DNA of 64,000 bases from Streptomyces chromofuscus. GTDB lineage: Bacteria > Actinomycetota > Actinomycetes > Streptomycetales > Streptomycetaceae. The stretch covers positions 1,860,001 to 1,924,000 of the forward strand of contig NZ_CP063374.1 of assembly GCF_015160875.1 (NCBI RefSeq), given 5' to 3'. A program made the translations under genes and the position numbers. Shown piece after piece: positions 1 to 7,567 of this stretch (the stretch's first letter is position 1; each line of letters begins with the position of its first letter). Below the pieces are notes generated by a model. The model was not told where the DNA came from and searched no databases. It was given only the letters and a program-made list of their open reading frames with translations.

Positions 1-33
1 CCGTGCGCAAGGGCTGTGTTGCAGGGGGCGTGC

Positions 34-1659
34 TCAGTGGGCTCCGGTGCCGGTCAGGGACCGGACCTCCAGCTCGGCGTACTTGCCGGCGTCCGGCTCG
101 TCCTTCGACAGGACGGTGCCGAGCCAGCCCATCAGGAAGCCGAACGGAATGGAGATGAGGCCCGGGTTCTTCAGCGGGAACCAGGCGAAGTCGACGCCGG
201 GGAACATCGCCTTCGGGTCGCCGGAGACCACGGGCGAGAACAGCACCAGGCCGACGGCGACGATCAGACCGCCGTAGATCGACCACAGCGCGCCCTGGGT
301 GGTGAACCGCTTCCAGAACAAGCTGTAGAGGATGGTCGGCAGGTTGGCGGACGCGGCGACCGCGAACGCCAGGGCCACCAGGCCGGCAACGTTGAGGTCG
401 CGGGCGAGGGCGCCCAGGGCGATGGAGACGATGCCGATGAAGACGGTCGCCCAGCGGGCCGCCCGGACCTCCTCCTCGCCGGTGGCCTGCCCCTTGCGGA
501 TGACGTTGGCGTAGATGTCGTGCGCGAAGGAGGACGACGAGGCGAGGGTGAGACCGGCGACCACGGCGAGGATCGTGGCGAAGGCCACCGCGGAGATCGT
601 GGCCAGCAGGATCGCGCCCCAGGCCGAGTCGACGCCGCCGAGGTGCAGGGCGAGCAGGGGCGCCGCCGTGTTGCCGGACGGGTTGGACTCGATGATCTCG
701 TCCTGGGAGATCAGCGCGGCGGCGCCGAAGCCGAGGGCGATGGTCATCAGGTAGAAGGCGCCGATGATGCCGATCGCCCAGTTCACGGACTTACGGGCGG
801 CCTTGGCGTTCGGCACCGTGTAGAAGCGGATCAGGATGTGCGGCAGGCCCGCGGTGCCCAGGACCAGGGCGATGCCGAGGGAGATGAAGTCGAGCTTGGA
901 GGTGCTGGTCGCGCCGTACTGCAGGCCGGGCTCCAGGAAGGCGGCGCCCTTGCCGCTGTTCTCGGCGGCGGTGCCGAGCAGGTCGGAGATGTTGAAGTTG
1001 AACTTCAGCAGCACCAGGAAGGTGATCAGGATCGTTCCGCCGATCAGCAGCACGGCCTTGATCATCTGGACCCAGGTGGTGCCCTTCATGCCGCCGATGG
1101 AGACGTACACGATCATCAGGACGCCGACGAGGGCCACGATGCCGATCTTGCCCGCGTCCGACGTGATGCCGAGCAGCAGCGAGACGAGCACGCCGGCGCC
1201 GGCCATCTGGGCGAGCAGGTAGAAGATCGACACGACGATCGTGGAGGTGCCGGCCGCGGTGCGCACCGGGCGCTGGCGCATGCGGTACGCGAGGACGTCG
1301 CCCATGGTGTACCGGCCGGAGTTCCTGAGCGGCTCGGCCACCAGCAGCAGGGCGACCAGCCAGGCGACCAGGAAGCCGATGGAGTACAGGAAGCCGTCGT
1401 AGCCGAACAGGGCGATCGCGCCGGCGATGCCGAGGAACGACGCGGCCGACATGTAGTCGCCGGAGACCGCGAGGCCGTTCTGGAAGGCGCTGAACTGGCG
1501 GCCGCCCGCGTAGAAGTCGGCCGCGTCCTTGGTCTGGCGGCCCGCCCAGACGGTGATGAACAGGGTCGCGACGACGAACACCGCGAACAGCGTGATGATG
1601 AGCGGGCGGTGCTCGCCGGCCTCGTTGGCCGCGAGAACGGTGTGCTGTACGGGGCTCAT
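34..1659 (-). CDS. actP: Cation/acetate symporter, sodium:solute symporter family
   Basis: A 541-residue integral membrane protein of the sodium:solute symporter (SSS) family. The N-terminus carries a membrane helix followed by the family-typical stretch GRQTKDAADFYAGGRQ, in which the DFY-GGR block precedes TM2, and about 12 further hydrophobic helices follow. Known ActP/MctC proteins couple sodium or proton entry to uptake of acetate, propionate or pyruvate; the exact substrate here is inferred. The ATG at 1659 was chosen because it overlaps the stop of the upstream DUF485 gene as ATGA, the usual yjcH-actP arrangement; the longer frame upstream lies inside that gene. Regulation probably comes from the promoter ahead of the DUF485 gene, which has a Crp-like palindrome. 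Family assignment is secure, substrate less so. Confidence 0.9.
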   Translation of the reverse strand: MSPVQHTVLAANEAGEHRPLIITLFAVFVVATLFITVWAGRQTKDAADFYAGGRQFSAFQNGLAVSGDYMSAASFLGIAGAIALFGYDGFLYSIGFLVAWLVALLLVAEPLRNSGRYTMGDVLAYRMRQRPVRTAAGTSTIVVSIFYLLAQMAGAGVLVSLLLGITSDAGKIGIVALVGVLMIVYVSIGGMKGTTWVQMIKAVLLIGGTILITFLVLLKFNFNISDLLGTAAENSGKGAAFLEPGLQYGATSTSKLDFISLGIALVLGTAGLPHILIRFYTVPNAKAARKSVNWAIGIIGAFYLMTIALGFGAAALISQDEIIESNPSGNTAAPLLALHLGGVDSAWGAILLATISAVAFATILAVVAGLTLASSSSFAHDIYANVIRKGQATGEEEVRAARWATVFIGIVSIALGALARDLNVAGLVALAFAVAASANLPTILYSLFWKRFTTQGALWSIYGGLIVAVGLVLFSPVVSGDPKAMFPGVDFAWFPLKNPGLISIPFGFLMGWLGTVLSKDEPDAGKYAELEVRSLTGTGAH

Positions 1660-2012
1660 GCGCCGCTCTCCATCCGGGACTTGATGGCCTCCGCCTTGGG
1701 GTCGAGCTTCGCGGCGGCGTGCCGCGAGTACCACCAGGCGATGAGGAACGTGGTGACGAACTGGGCGATGCCGAAGACGAAGGCGACGTTGATGTTGCCG
1801 AACAGCTTGGTACCCATGAAGCCGCCCGCGTAGTTGGACAGCAGGACGTACAGCAGGTACCAGGCGATGAAGGCGACGGTCAGCGGAAAGGCGAAGGAGC
1901 GGTAGGAGCGGCGCAGTTCACCGAACTCCGCGCTCTGCTGCACCTCGACGAACTCCTCGGTCGAGGGGAGTCGATGTTCTGTCTTCGCGTGGGGCGGTGA
2001 GTCGGTGGCCAC
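1656..2012 (-). CDS. DUF485 family membrane protein (YjcH-like)
   Basis: A 118-residue protein with a polar N-terminal tail (about 45 residues, containing the sequence EFVEVQQSAEFGELRRSYR typical of DUF485) and two transmembrane helices, around residues 48-67 and 78-100. DUF485 proteins are small inner-membrane companions of ActP-type symporters; their biochemical role is not established. The GTG at 2012 was chosen over longer in-frame starts because GAGGAG lies 6-7 bases upstream and the protein then begins where the family normally begins. The stop overlaps the actP start by four bases, so the two are probably co-translated. Confidence 0.88.
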   Translation of the reverse strand: MATDSPPHAKTEHRLPSTEEFVEVQQSAEFGELRRSYRSFAFPLTVAFIAWYLLYVLLSNYAGGFMGTKLFGNINVAFVFGIAQFVTTFLIAWWYSRHAAAKLDPKAEAIKSRMESGA

Positions 2013-2344
2013 GGGTTCTCCTCGCAATGCGGATGCGGTGCAGTTGGTAGTGATGTGGATCACGTGAACCGGGCGGCGATGGTAGTGGCCGGGAGCGCGA
2101 TCCGACAGGGGGCCTCGATCGTGCTCGGCTTCCCTGTTCAACGTCACGGCGCCACGCGAGGAGCGGTTCAACCTCGCCGCCTTCTTTCGGTAGTCACCGC
2201 CGGAAAACTCCGAAGTCGTCGCCGGAAGTGATTGCTGGCCCGCGAGGTCGGGAGATAGCTTCACCCTGCAACACCCGTCATGTACCTGCCCGAGCACCAC
2301 CTGTGCCTCGGGCCGGTTTCGTTTCCGGATGAAGTGGAGACCCC
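2013..2344. other. Divergent intergenic region between symporter operon and subtilase genes
   Basis: This 332-base gap holds the promoter of the minus-strand DUF485-actP pair and that of the plus-strand subtilase. The Crp-like palindrome at 2050-2063 is listed separately. The stretch 2150-2345 shows no clear -35/-10 pair for the subtilase. Minus-strand frames reaching into the gap have poor codon use and were not called. Confidence 0.5.
2050..2063. promoter_or_regulatory. Crp-like palindrome upstream of DUF485-actP
   Basis: GTGATGTGGATCAC has the form GTGA-N6-TCAC, the core of Crp/Fnr-family operators. It ends 38 bases upstream of the GTG start of the DUF485 gene, a normal distance for an activator or repressor site. 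acs-yjcH-actP is a classic cAMP-Crp target in E. coli and Streptomyces have a Crp; that it acts here is an inference from sequence alone. Confidence 0.45.
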
Positions 2345-3868
2345 ATGGCTCATCTGCGTTCCAGACGCCGGCTCGCCCTCGCCGTACCCGTCGTGCTGTC
2401 GCTGACCGCCTCGCTCGGCTTCCTGCCGGCGGCCGCCACGGCCGCCCCGGCCACCGCGTCCGCCGCCCAGTCGGCGGACGCCCCGAAGCTGGCGTACGTG
2501 GTCAACACCGCGACGGACGGCCGCACGATCGCCTCGGTGCAGCGGGCGATCGCCGCGGCCGGCGGCACCGTGGTGATCACGTACGACACGATCGGCGTGA
2601 TCGTCGCGCACTCGGCGAACCCGGACTTCGGCGCGCAGATACGTACCGTCCGCGGCGTGCAGTCGGCGGGCGCCACCCGCACCGCTCCCCTGGTCTCGGC
2701 GGGCACGACCGACCAGGGCGCGGCCGACTACCTGACCGCCGCCGAGGCGGCGAAGGTCGAGGCCGCCGCCACCGCCGGGAGCGAGCCCCTCGAGGCCGAC
2801 CAGTGGGACCTGCGGGCGATCGGCGCCGACAAGGCCGCGCAGATCAACCCGGGCAGCCGCAAGGTCACCGTCGCGGTGATCGACACCGGCGTCGACGACA
2901 CCCACCCGGACCTCGCCCCGAACTTCTCCGCCGGTCAGTCCGCCAACTGCGTCGGCGGCGTGGCGGACACCAGCGAGGGCGCCTGGCGGCCGTACACCGC
3001 GGACGACTACCACGGCACGCATGTCGCCGGCGAGATCGCGGCGGCCCGCAACGACATCGGCGTGGCCGGCGTGGCGCCGGGCGTGAAGGTCTCCAGCATC
3101 AAGGTGAGCGACCCGTACAACGGGCTGTTCTACCCGGAGAGCGTGGTGTGCGCGTTCGTGTTCGCGGCCGACCACGGCGTCGAGATCACGAACAACAGCT
3201 ACTACGTCGACCCGTGGCTGTACAACTGCATGGACGACCCGGACCAGCGGGCGATCGTGGACGCGGTCAACCGCGCCCAGCTGTACGCCCAGAGCAAGGG
3301 CACCCTGCACCTGGCGTCGGCGGGCAACTCCAACCACGACCTCGACGCCGACGCCATCGTCGACGACAGCAGCCCCGACGACTCCACCCCGGTCGAGCGC
3401 ACCATCGACCCGCACGAGTGCTTCGACGTGCCGACGCAGCTCCCGGGGATCGTCACGGTCAGCGCCACGGGCGTGCAGAACCTCAAGTCGTACTACTCCT
3501 CGTACGGCAAGGGCGTCGTCGACGTCGCGGCGCCGGGCGGCGACCGGCTCTACCAGATCCCGGACACGCCGTCGAAGAACGGCCGCATCCTGTCGACCAT
3601 GCCGAACAACCAGTACGCCTTCCTCCAGGGCACCTCGATGGCCTCGCCGCACGCCGCCGGTGTCGCCGCGCTGCTGAAGTCCGAGCACCCGTGGGCGAGT
3701 CCGCAGGAGCTCCAGCTGCTGCTCAAGGCCCAGGCGGACAGGACGGCCTGCCCGGAGTCGTACGACCAGAACGGTGACGGCACACAGGACGCGGTGTGCG
3801 AGGGCGGTACAAGCGTCAACGGTTTCTACGGACACGGCATCGTCAACGCGCTGCGCGCGGTCCAGTAG
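2345..3868 (+). CDS. Secreted S8 family serine peptidase (subtilase), copy 1
   Basis: A 507-residue exported subtilisin-like protease. It begins with an Arg-rich n-region (residues 4-9), a hydrophobic core and an Ala-rich cleavage zone near residue 40. A propeptide-like region follows (about 48-115, YVVNTATDGRTIASVQRAI). The catalytic domain shows Asp180 in AVIDTGVDDTHPD, His223 in HGTHVAGE, oxyanion Asn283/284 in ITNNSYY and Ser431 in GTSMASPH. The four triad/oxyanion elements are intact, so the enzyme should be active outside the cell. It has a close paralogue immediately downstream on the same strand; the tail DQNGDGTQDAVCEG in both resembles a Ca-binding DxNGDG loop. The ATG at 2345 follows GTGGAGACCCC, which supplies a GGAG Shine-Dalgarno. 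Physiological substrate unknown. Confidence 0.93.
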   Translation: MAHLRSRRRLALAVPVVLSLTASLGFLPAAATAAPATASAAQSADAPKLAYVVNTATDGRTIASVQRAIAAAGGTVVITYDTIGVIVAHSANPDFGAQIRTVRGVQSAGATRTAPLVSAGTTDQGAADYLTAAEAAKVEAAATAGSEPLEADQWDLRAIGADKAAQINPGSRKVTVAVIDTGVDDTHPDLAPNFSAGQSANCVGGVADTSEGAWRPYTADDYHGTHVAGEIAAARNDIGVAGVAPGVKVSSIKVSDPYNGLFYPESVVCAFVFAADHGVEITNNSYYVDPWLYNCMDDPDQRAIVDAVNRAQLYAQSKGTLHLASAGNSNHDLDADAIVDDSSPDDSTPVERTIDPHECFDVPTQLPGIVTVSATGVQNLKSYYSSYGKGVVDVAAPGGDRLYQIPDTPSKNGRILSTMPNNQYAFLQGTSMASPHAAGVAALLKSEHPWASPQELQLLLKAQADRTACPESYDQNGDGTQDAVCEGGTSVNGFYGHGIVNALRAVQ

Positions 3869-3898
3869 TCGCTCGGGCCGCGGCGCGGCCGGACCTTC

Positions 3899-3955
3899 GG
3901 CCGCCGCCCGCCGCCCGCCGCCCGCCGCCCGCCGCCCGCCGCCCGCCGCCCGCCC
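3899..3955. repeat. Heptanucleotide tandem repeat CCCGCCG between the two subtilase genes
   Basis: Six exact copies of CCCGCCG (3907-3948) are flanked by partial copies on both sides. The opposite strand has regularly spaced GGG runs separated by CGGC, so it could fold as a G-quadruplex. The array sits about 65 bases before the start of the second subtilase gene and could affect its expression; copy number is likely to vary between strains. Confidence 0.85.
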
Positions 3956-4019
3956 CATGAACTCCCGCACGGTCCGCCGCGTACCACCCGTACCGCGAAC
4001 GAACTGGAGACACGCACCC

Positions 4020-5537
4020 ATGACAGTGCCTCAGCCCCGCCACCGCCGTGCCCTGGTGATCCCGGTCGGGATGACCATGGCGACCGCCCTGGCGTTCCTG
4101 CCGAACGCCACGGCGTCGGCGGCGCAGCCCGCCGCCCAGGTGGCCGCCGACGCGACCTCGCTCAGCTACGTCGTCAACGTGCACCCCGGACAGGGCGCCC
4201 CCGCGCATGTGAAGAAGGCGATCACCGAGGCCGGCGGCACGATCGTCATGTCGTACGACCAGATCGGTGTGATCGTCGTGCACGCGGCGAACGGCGAGTT
4301 CGCGTCGACGATCAGGAAGGTACGAGGGGTCCAGTCGGCGGGCGCCACCCGGACGGCGCCGCTGCCCGCTCAGTCGACCACCGACGTGGGGACGCCGAAG
4401 GTGCTCACGGCCGAGGACCTGGCCGAGGTGGAGGCCGTCGAGGGGCAGGACCCGCTCCAGTCGCTCCAGTGGGACCTGCCGGCGATCAAGGCGGACAAGG
4501 CGCACGAGAAGTCGCTCGGCTCCGATCGGGTGACCGTCGCCGTGATCGACACCGGCGTGGACGACACCCATCCGGACATCGCCCCCAACTTCGATCGCGA
4601 GGCGTCCGTCAACTGCGTCACGGGCAAGCCGGACACCACCGACGGCGCCTGGCGGCCCGGCGCGGCGGAGAGCCCGCACGGCACCCACGTGGCCGGGGAG
4701 ATAGCGGCCGCCAAGAACGGCGTCGGCATGACGGGCGTGGCACCGGGCGTGAAGGTGTCCGGCATCAAGGTGTCGACCACCGCCGGCTACTTCTACACGG
4801 AGGCCGTCGTCTGCGGCTTCGTCTGGGCCGCCGAGCACGGCGTGGACGTCACGAACAACAGCTATTACACCGACCCCTGGTACTTCAACTGCAAGAACGA
4901 CCCGGACCAGAAGGCGCTCGTGGAGGCCATCACCCGGGCGTCGAAGTACGCGGAGAGGAAGGGCGCGGTGAACGTCGCCGCGGCCGGCAACGAGAACTAC
5001 GACCTCGCGGCCGACGAGATCACCGACCCGGTCTCCCCCAACGACTCCACGCCCACCGAGCGGGTGATCGACCCGTCCGAGTGCTACGACATACCGACCC
5101 AGTTGCCGGGCATCGTGACGGTGGCGGCGACCGGCGCGAAGGGCCTGAAGTCGTCCTTCTCCAACCACGGTCTGGGCGTCATCGACATCGCCGCGCCCGG
5201 CGGCGACTCGACGGCGTACCAGAAGCCGGAGCCGCCCGCGACCAGCGGTCTGATCCTGGGCACGCTGCCCGGCGGCAGGTGGGGTTACATGGCGGGTACG
5301 TCGATGGCCTCGCCGCACGTGGCGGGCGTCGCCGCCCTGATCAAGTCGACGCACCCGTACGCCCCGCCCGCCCTGGTGAAGGCCCTGCTGTACGCCGAGG
5401 CGGACGCCACGGCGTGCACGGACCCGTACGACATCAACGGTGACGGCAAGGTCGACGCCGTGTGCGAGGGGCCGAAGAACTACAACGGCTTCTACGGCTG
5501 GGGCACGGCGGACGCGCTGGACGCGGTGACCAAGTAG
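4020..5537 (+). CDS. Secreted S8 family serine peptidase (subtilase), copy 2
   Basis: A 505-residue paralogue of the preceding protease, colinear over its whole length: signal peptide (ending near residue 36, TASAA), propeptide-like segment (about 49-115), and catalytic residues Asp177 (VIDTGVDD), His220 (SPHGTHVAGE), Asn279/280 (VTNNSYY) and Ser428 (GTSMASPH). The C-terminal DINGDGKVDAVCEG loop matches that of copy 1. The ATG at 4020 was preferred to in-frame starts upstream (for example 3957) because it places the signal peptide at the N-terminus and because the leader ACTGGAGAC before it resembles the leader of copy 1. The pair most likely arose by tandem duplication. Both look functional; a strong terminator hairpin follows. 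Confidence 0.93.
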   Translation: MTVPQPRHRRALVIPVGMTMATALAFLPNATASAAQPAAQVAADATSLSYVVNVHPGQGAPAHVKKAITEAGGTIVMSYDQIGVIVVHAANGEFASTIRKVRGVQSAGATRTAPLPAQSTTDVGTPKVLTAEDLAEVEAVEGQDPLQSLQWDLPAIKADKAHEKSLGSDRVTVAVIDTGVDDTHPDIAPNFDREASVNCVTGKPDTTDGAWRPGAAESPHGTHVAGEIAAAKNGVGMTGVAPGVKVSGIKVSTTAGYFYTEAVVCGFVWAAEHGVDVTNNSYYTDPWYFNCKNDPDQKALVEAITRASKYAERKGAVNVAAAGNENYDLAADEITDPVSPNDSTPTERVIDPSECYDIPTQLPGIVTVAATGAKGLKSSFSNHGLGVIDIAAPGGDSTAYQKPEPPATSGLILGTLPGGRWGYMAGTSMASPHVAGVAALIKSTHPYAPPALVKALLYAEADATACTDPYDINGDGKVDAVCEGPKNYNGFYGWGTADALDAVTK

Positions 5538-5577
5538 GGACCGGGCGCGGACGACGCGCGACGGCGTACGTGACGGC

Positions 5578-5614
5578 CGGCCGGGCCGGACGGGTCATCC
5601 GTCCGGCCCGGCCG
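5578..5614. terminator. Strong stem-loop after the subtilase genes
   Basis: A perfect 16-bp inverted repeat, 5578-5593 with 5599-5614, flanks the 5-base loop GTCAT. There is no U tract, as usual in this genus. It lies between convergent genes and can serve both strands. Confidence 0.85.
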
Positions 5615-5672
5615 CCGTTCGTGGTCGCGGTGTTCGCCCTCCGCTGACGAGACGTCATGCCGTGCTGCTCGC

Positions 5673-6473
5673 TCACGCGATCGGCGTCGCGCCGGGGCGC
5701 GCCCCGGCGTCCGACGGCCGGAGCGCGCCGTCCGTGGCCCCCGGCGACGGCGGCGTCCGCCGCCCGCCGAGCGTGCCGCGGGTCAGCAGGAACTGCGCGG
5801 CGAGGTACGTGAGCATGATCCACAGGTCCGGCCGGGGCAGCTGCGGCCAGTCGGCCACGCCGGTGGCGATGAGCGTGTCGGAGAGCAGGAACAGCGCGCC
5901 GCCGAGCCCGGCGACGAGACCGAGCCGGGTGAGGGCGCCGTGGGCCATGGCGGCGAGCAGCGCGCTGTAGGCCGCCACGGGGACGCGCAGGTCGGCGGGC
6001 AGGTCGGGCCAGAGCAGGGCGACGGTCGCGGTGAGGGCGGCGGCGTAGCCGAGGGCGACCAGGCCCGCACGCGCGCGTGGAGCTGCCTCCTCGGGGTGCA
6101 CGTCGACGGCCGAGGCGTCAAAGCCCGCACGCGCGCGTGGTGCGGTCTCGCGCCGCCCGTGTGCCCGGAAGAGGGCGAGGTAGCACACGTGTCCCACGGC
6201 GAAGGAGGCCATCCCGGCGAGGAAGGCCGGCTCGGCGTCCGACAGGAGCAGCACGTCCCCGCCCCAGCCGAACAGCAGGGCGACGACGAGCAGCCGGGGC
6301 GCGCCGCGCAGGGCGGCCCAGGTGGCCAGGAGCGGCATCAGGAGCGGCTTGGCGACGGTGTGCCCGGCCTCGAAGCCGGTGGCGAGGGAGGCGAGGTCGA
6401 CGGCGGCGGCGACGCCGAAGGCGGCCAGGACCGCCGGAGCGGCGTCGGCGCGCGGGACGCGGAGGGCGCTCAC
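5673..6473 (-). CDS. Lysoplasmalogenase-like YhhN/TMEM86 family membrane protein
   Basis: A 266-residue, multi-pass membrane protein (about 8 hydrophobic helices) of the YhhN/TMEM86 family. Family landmarks are the early TKPL-like KPLLMPLLA, the FGWGGDVLLL segment, VGHVCYLALF and the late GALFLLSDTLIA. Characterised members hydrolyse the vinyl-ether bond of lysoplasmalogens to an aldehyde and a glycerophospho compound. The GTG at 6473 was chosen because it overlaps the stop of the upstream hydroxylase gene as GTGA, indicating coupled expression. A loop between helices contains two copies of a GC-palindromic repeat and hence the repeated peptide APRARAG, an apparent insertion. Bacterial function is inferred from the family. 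Confidence 0.85.
   Translation of the reverse strand: MSALRVPRADAAPAVLAAFGVAAAVDLASLATGFEAGHTVAKPLLMPLLATWAALRGAPRLLVVALLFGWGGDVLLLSDAEPAFLAGMASFAVGHVCYLALFRAHGRRETAPRARAGFDASAVDVHPEEAAPRARAGLVALGYAAALTATVALLWPDLPADLRVPVAAYSALLAAMAHGALTRLGLVAGLGGALFLLSDTLIATGVADWPQLPRPDLWIMLTYLAAQFLLTRGTLGGRRTPPSPGATDGALRPSDAGARPGATPIA
6063..6140. repeat. Two copies of an 18-bp palindromic element inside the YhhN gene
   Basis: GCCCGCACGCGCGCGTGG occurs at 6063-6080 and again, identically, at 6123-6140, exactly 60 bases apart, so the frame is kept and the protein gains two APRARAG blocks. Each copy contains the 12-bp palindrome CACGCGCGCGTG. A 16-bp relative, TGCACGCGCGCGTGCA, occurs at 19602-19617. Confidence 0.8.
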
Positions 6474-7354
6474 GCGGCCGCGCTCTCCCCGGCCGGTGCC
6501 CGCGGCGGCGCGGGCGACGGCGCCTGCGCCGGCTGCCAGCCCGGCCCGCGGAACAGCCGCCCCGCGCGCTCGCGCCAACCGCGGGCCGCCCTCAGGTCCC
6601 TGGCGATGGAGACGTATTCGTGGGTGGCGACCTTCAGCGGGTTGTACGTGTTGATGTTCTTGGTCAGTCCGTACACCGGCCGCTCGGTCTCGGCGACGAA
6701 GGAGCCGAAGAGGCGGTCCCAGACGATGAGGATCCCGCCGAAGTTGCGGTCAAGGTAGCCGCCTTGGGAGGCGTGGTGGACCCGGTGGTGGGAGGGCGTG
6801 TTGAACACGAACTCGAACCAGCGGGGCATCCTGTCGATCCGCTCGGTGTGGATCCAGAACTGGTAGACGAGGTTCGCGGAGGAGCAGAACGCCAGCGCGG
6901 CCGGGTGCACGCCGAGAGCGATCAGAGGCACGTAGAACGGCCACACGGTCAAGGACGTCCACGGCTGGCGCAGCGCGGTGGTCAGGTTGAACTTCTCACT
7001 CGAGTGGTGGACCACGTGACAGGCCCACAGGATGCGGACGACGTGGTGTCCCCGGTGCGACCAGTAGTAGAAGAAGTCCTGCGCGAGCAGCATCGGCAGG
7101 ACGGTCCACCACAGCACGGGCACACGCAGCGGCGTCAGCTCGTAGACCGCCGTGTAGATGGCGACGACCGGGATCTTCCACAGCAGGTCGAAGAAGAGGC
7201 TGCCGAGTCCCATGGTGACGCTCGTGGCGGCGTCCTTGGCCTCGTAGCCGGCCGCGTCCTCGTCCGGGTGGAGACGGACGCTGATCATCTCGATGACGGC
7301 GAGCAGCACGAAGGCCGGTATGGACCAGACCACGACATTGGGGAGGTTCGGCAT
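6470..7354 (-). CDS. Alkylglycerol monooxygenase-like membrane di-iron hydroxylase (sterol desaturase superfamily)
   Basis: A 294-residue member of the fatty-acid hydroxylase/sterol desaturase superfamily. It has N-terminal membrane helices and the eight-His di-iron motif in order: WSHRGHH, then CHVVHHSSEKFNLTTALRQ, then NTPSHHRVHH. The segments HHSSEKFNLTTALRQ, YQFWIHTERI and DRNFGGILIVWDRLFGSF closely resemble animal alkylglycerol monooxygenase (AGMO/TMEM195), which opens the O-alkyl bond of ether lipids with tetrahydrobiopterin; this comparison is from memory. The ATG at 7354 was chosen for its position at the first hydrophobic helix. The stop overlaps the start of the lysoplasmalogenase gene. 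Substrate and cofactor in this organism are unknown; a sterol or hopanoid substrate is possible but less supported by the motifs. Confidence 0.85.
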   Translation of the reverse strand: MPNLPNVVVWSIPAFVLLAVIEMISVRLHPDEDAAGYEAKDAATSVTMGLGSLFFDLLWKIPVVAIYTAVYELTPLRVPVLWWTVLPMLLAQDFFYYWSHRGHHVVRILWACHVVHHSSEKFNLTTALRQPWTSLTVWPFYVPLIALGVHPAALAFCSSANLVYQFWIHTERIDRMPRWFEFVFNTPSHHRVHHASQGGYLDRNFGGILIVWDRLFGSFVAETERPVYGLTKNINTYNPLKVATHEYVSIARDLRAARGWRERAGRLFRGPGWQPAQAPSPAPPRAPAGESAAA

Positions 7355-7396
7355 GGGTGCACCGTAGGACCCCCACACCGCCAGGGCTAGGGGTTG

Positions 7397-7410
7397 TTAC
7401 CGACAAGTAT
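7397..7410. promoter_or_regulatory. TTAC-N6-GTAT imperfect palindrome in the divergent promoter
   Basis: TTACCGACAAGTAT lies in the most AT-rich part of the 213-base gap between the hydroxylase (minus) and the exonuclease (plus), 43 bases before the hydroxylase start. TTAC-N6-GTAA type sites are bound by several TetR-like regulators of lipid genes. The match is one base short of symmetric, so this is tentative. Confidence 0.3.
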
Positions 7411-7567
7411 TACCGTGGGTACGCGCTTGCTTGTTGGCGATCTCCGCCAATGGCGCGCACCTGACCGGCCGTCACGCCCGCGGGGGTGGGGCGTCTCGCG
7501 AACGGCCGGGCGGGGCAGGAGACCTGACGGGCAGCGGTGTCGGTGCCGGCCCGTATCCTCAGTGACC

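Noticed and set aside
16-1833. A 605-codon plus-strand frame opposite the symporter genes
   Set aside because: Composition is random-looking (Gly/Asp/Arg/His-rich) and contains no domain; it is the antisense of actP and DUF485.
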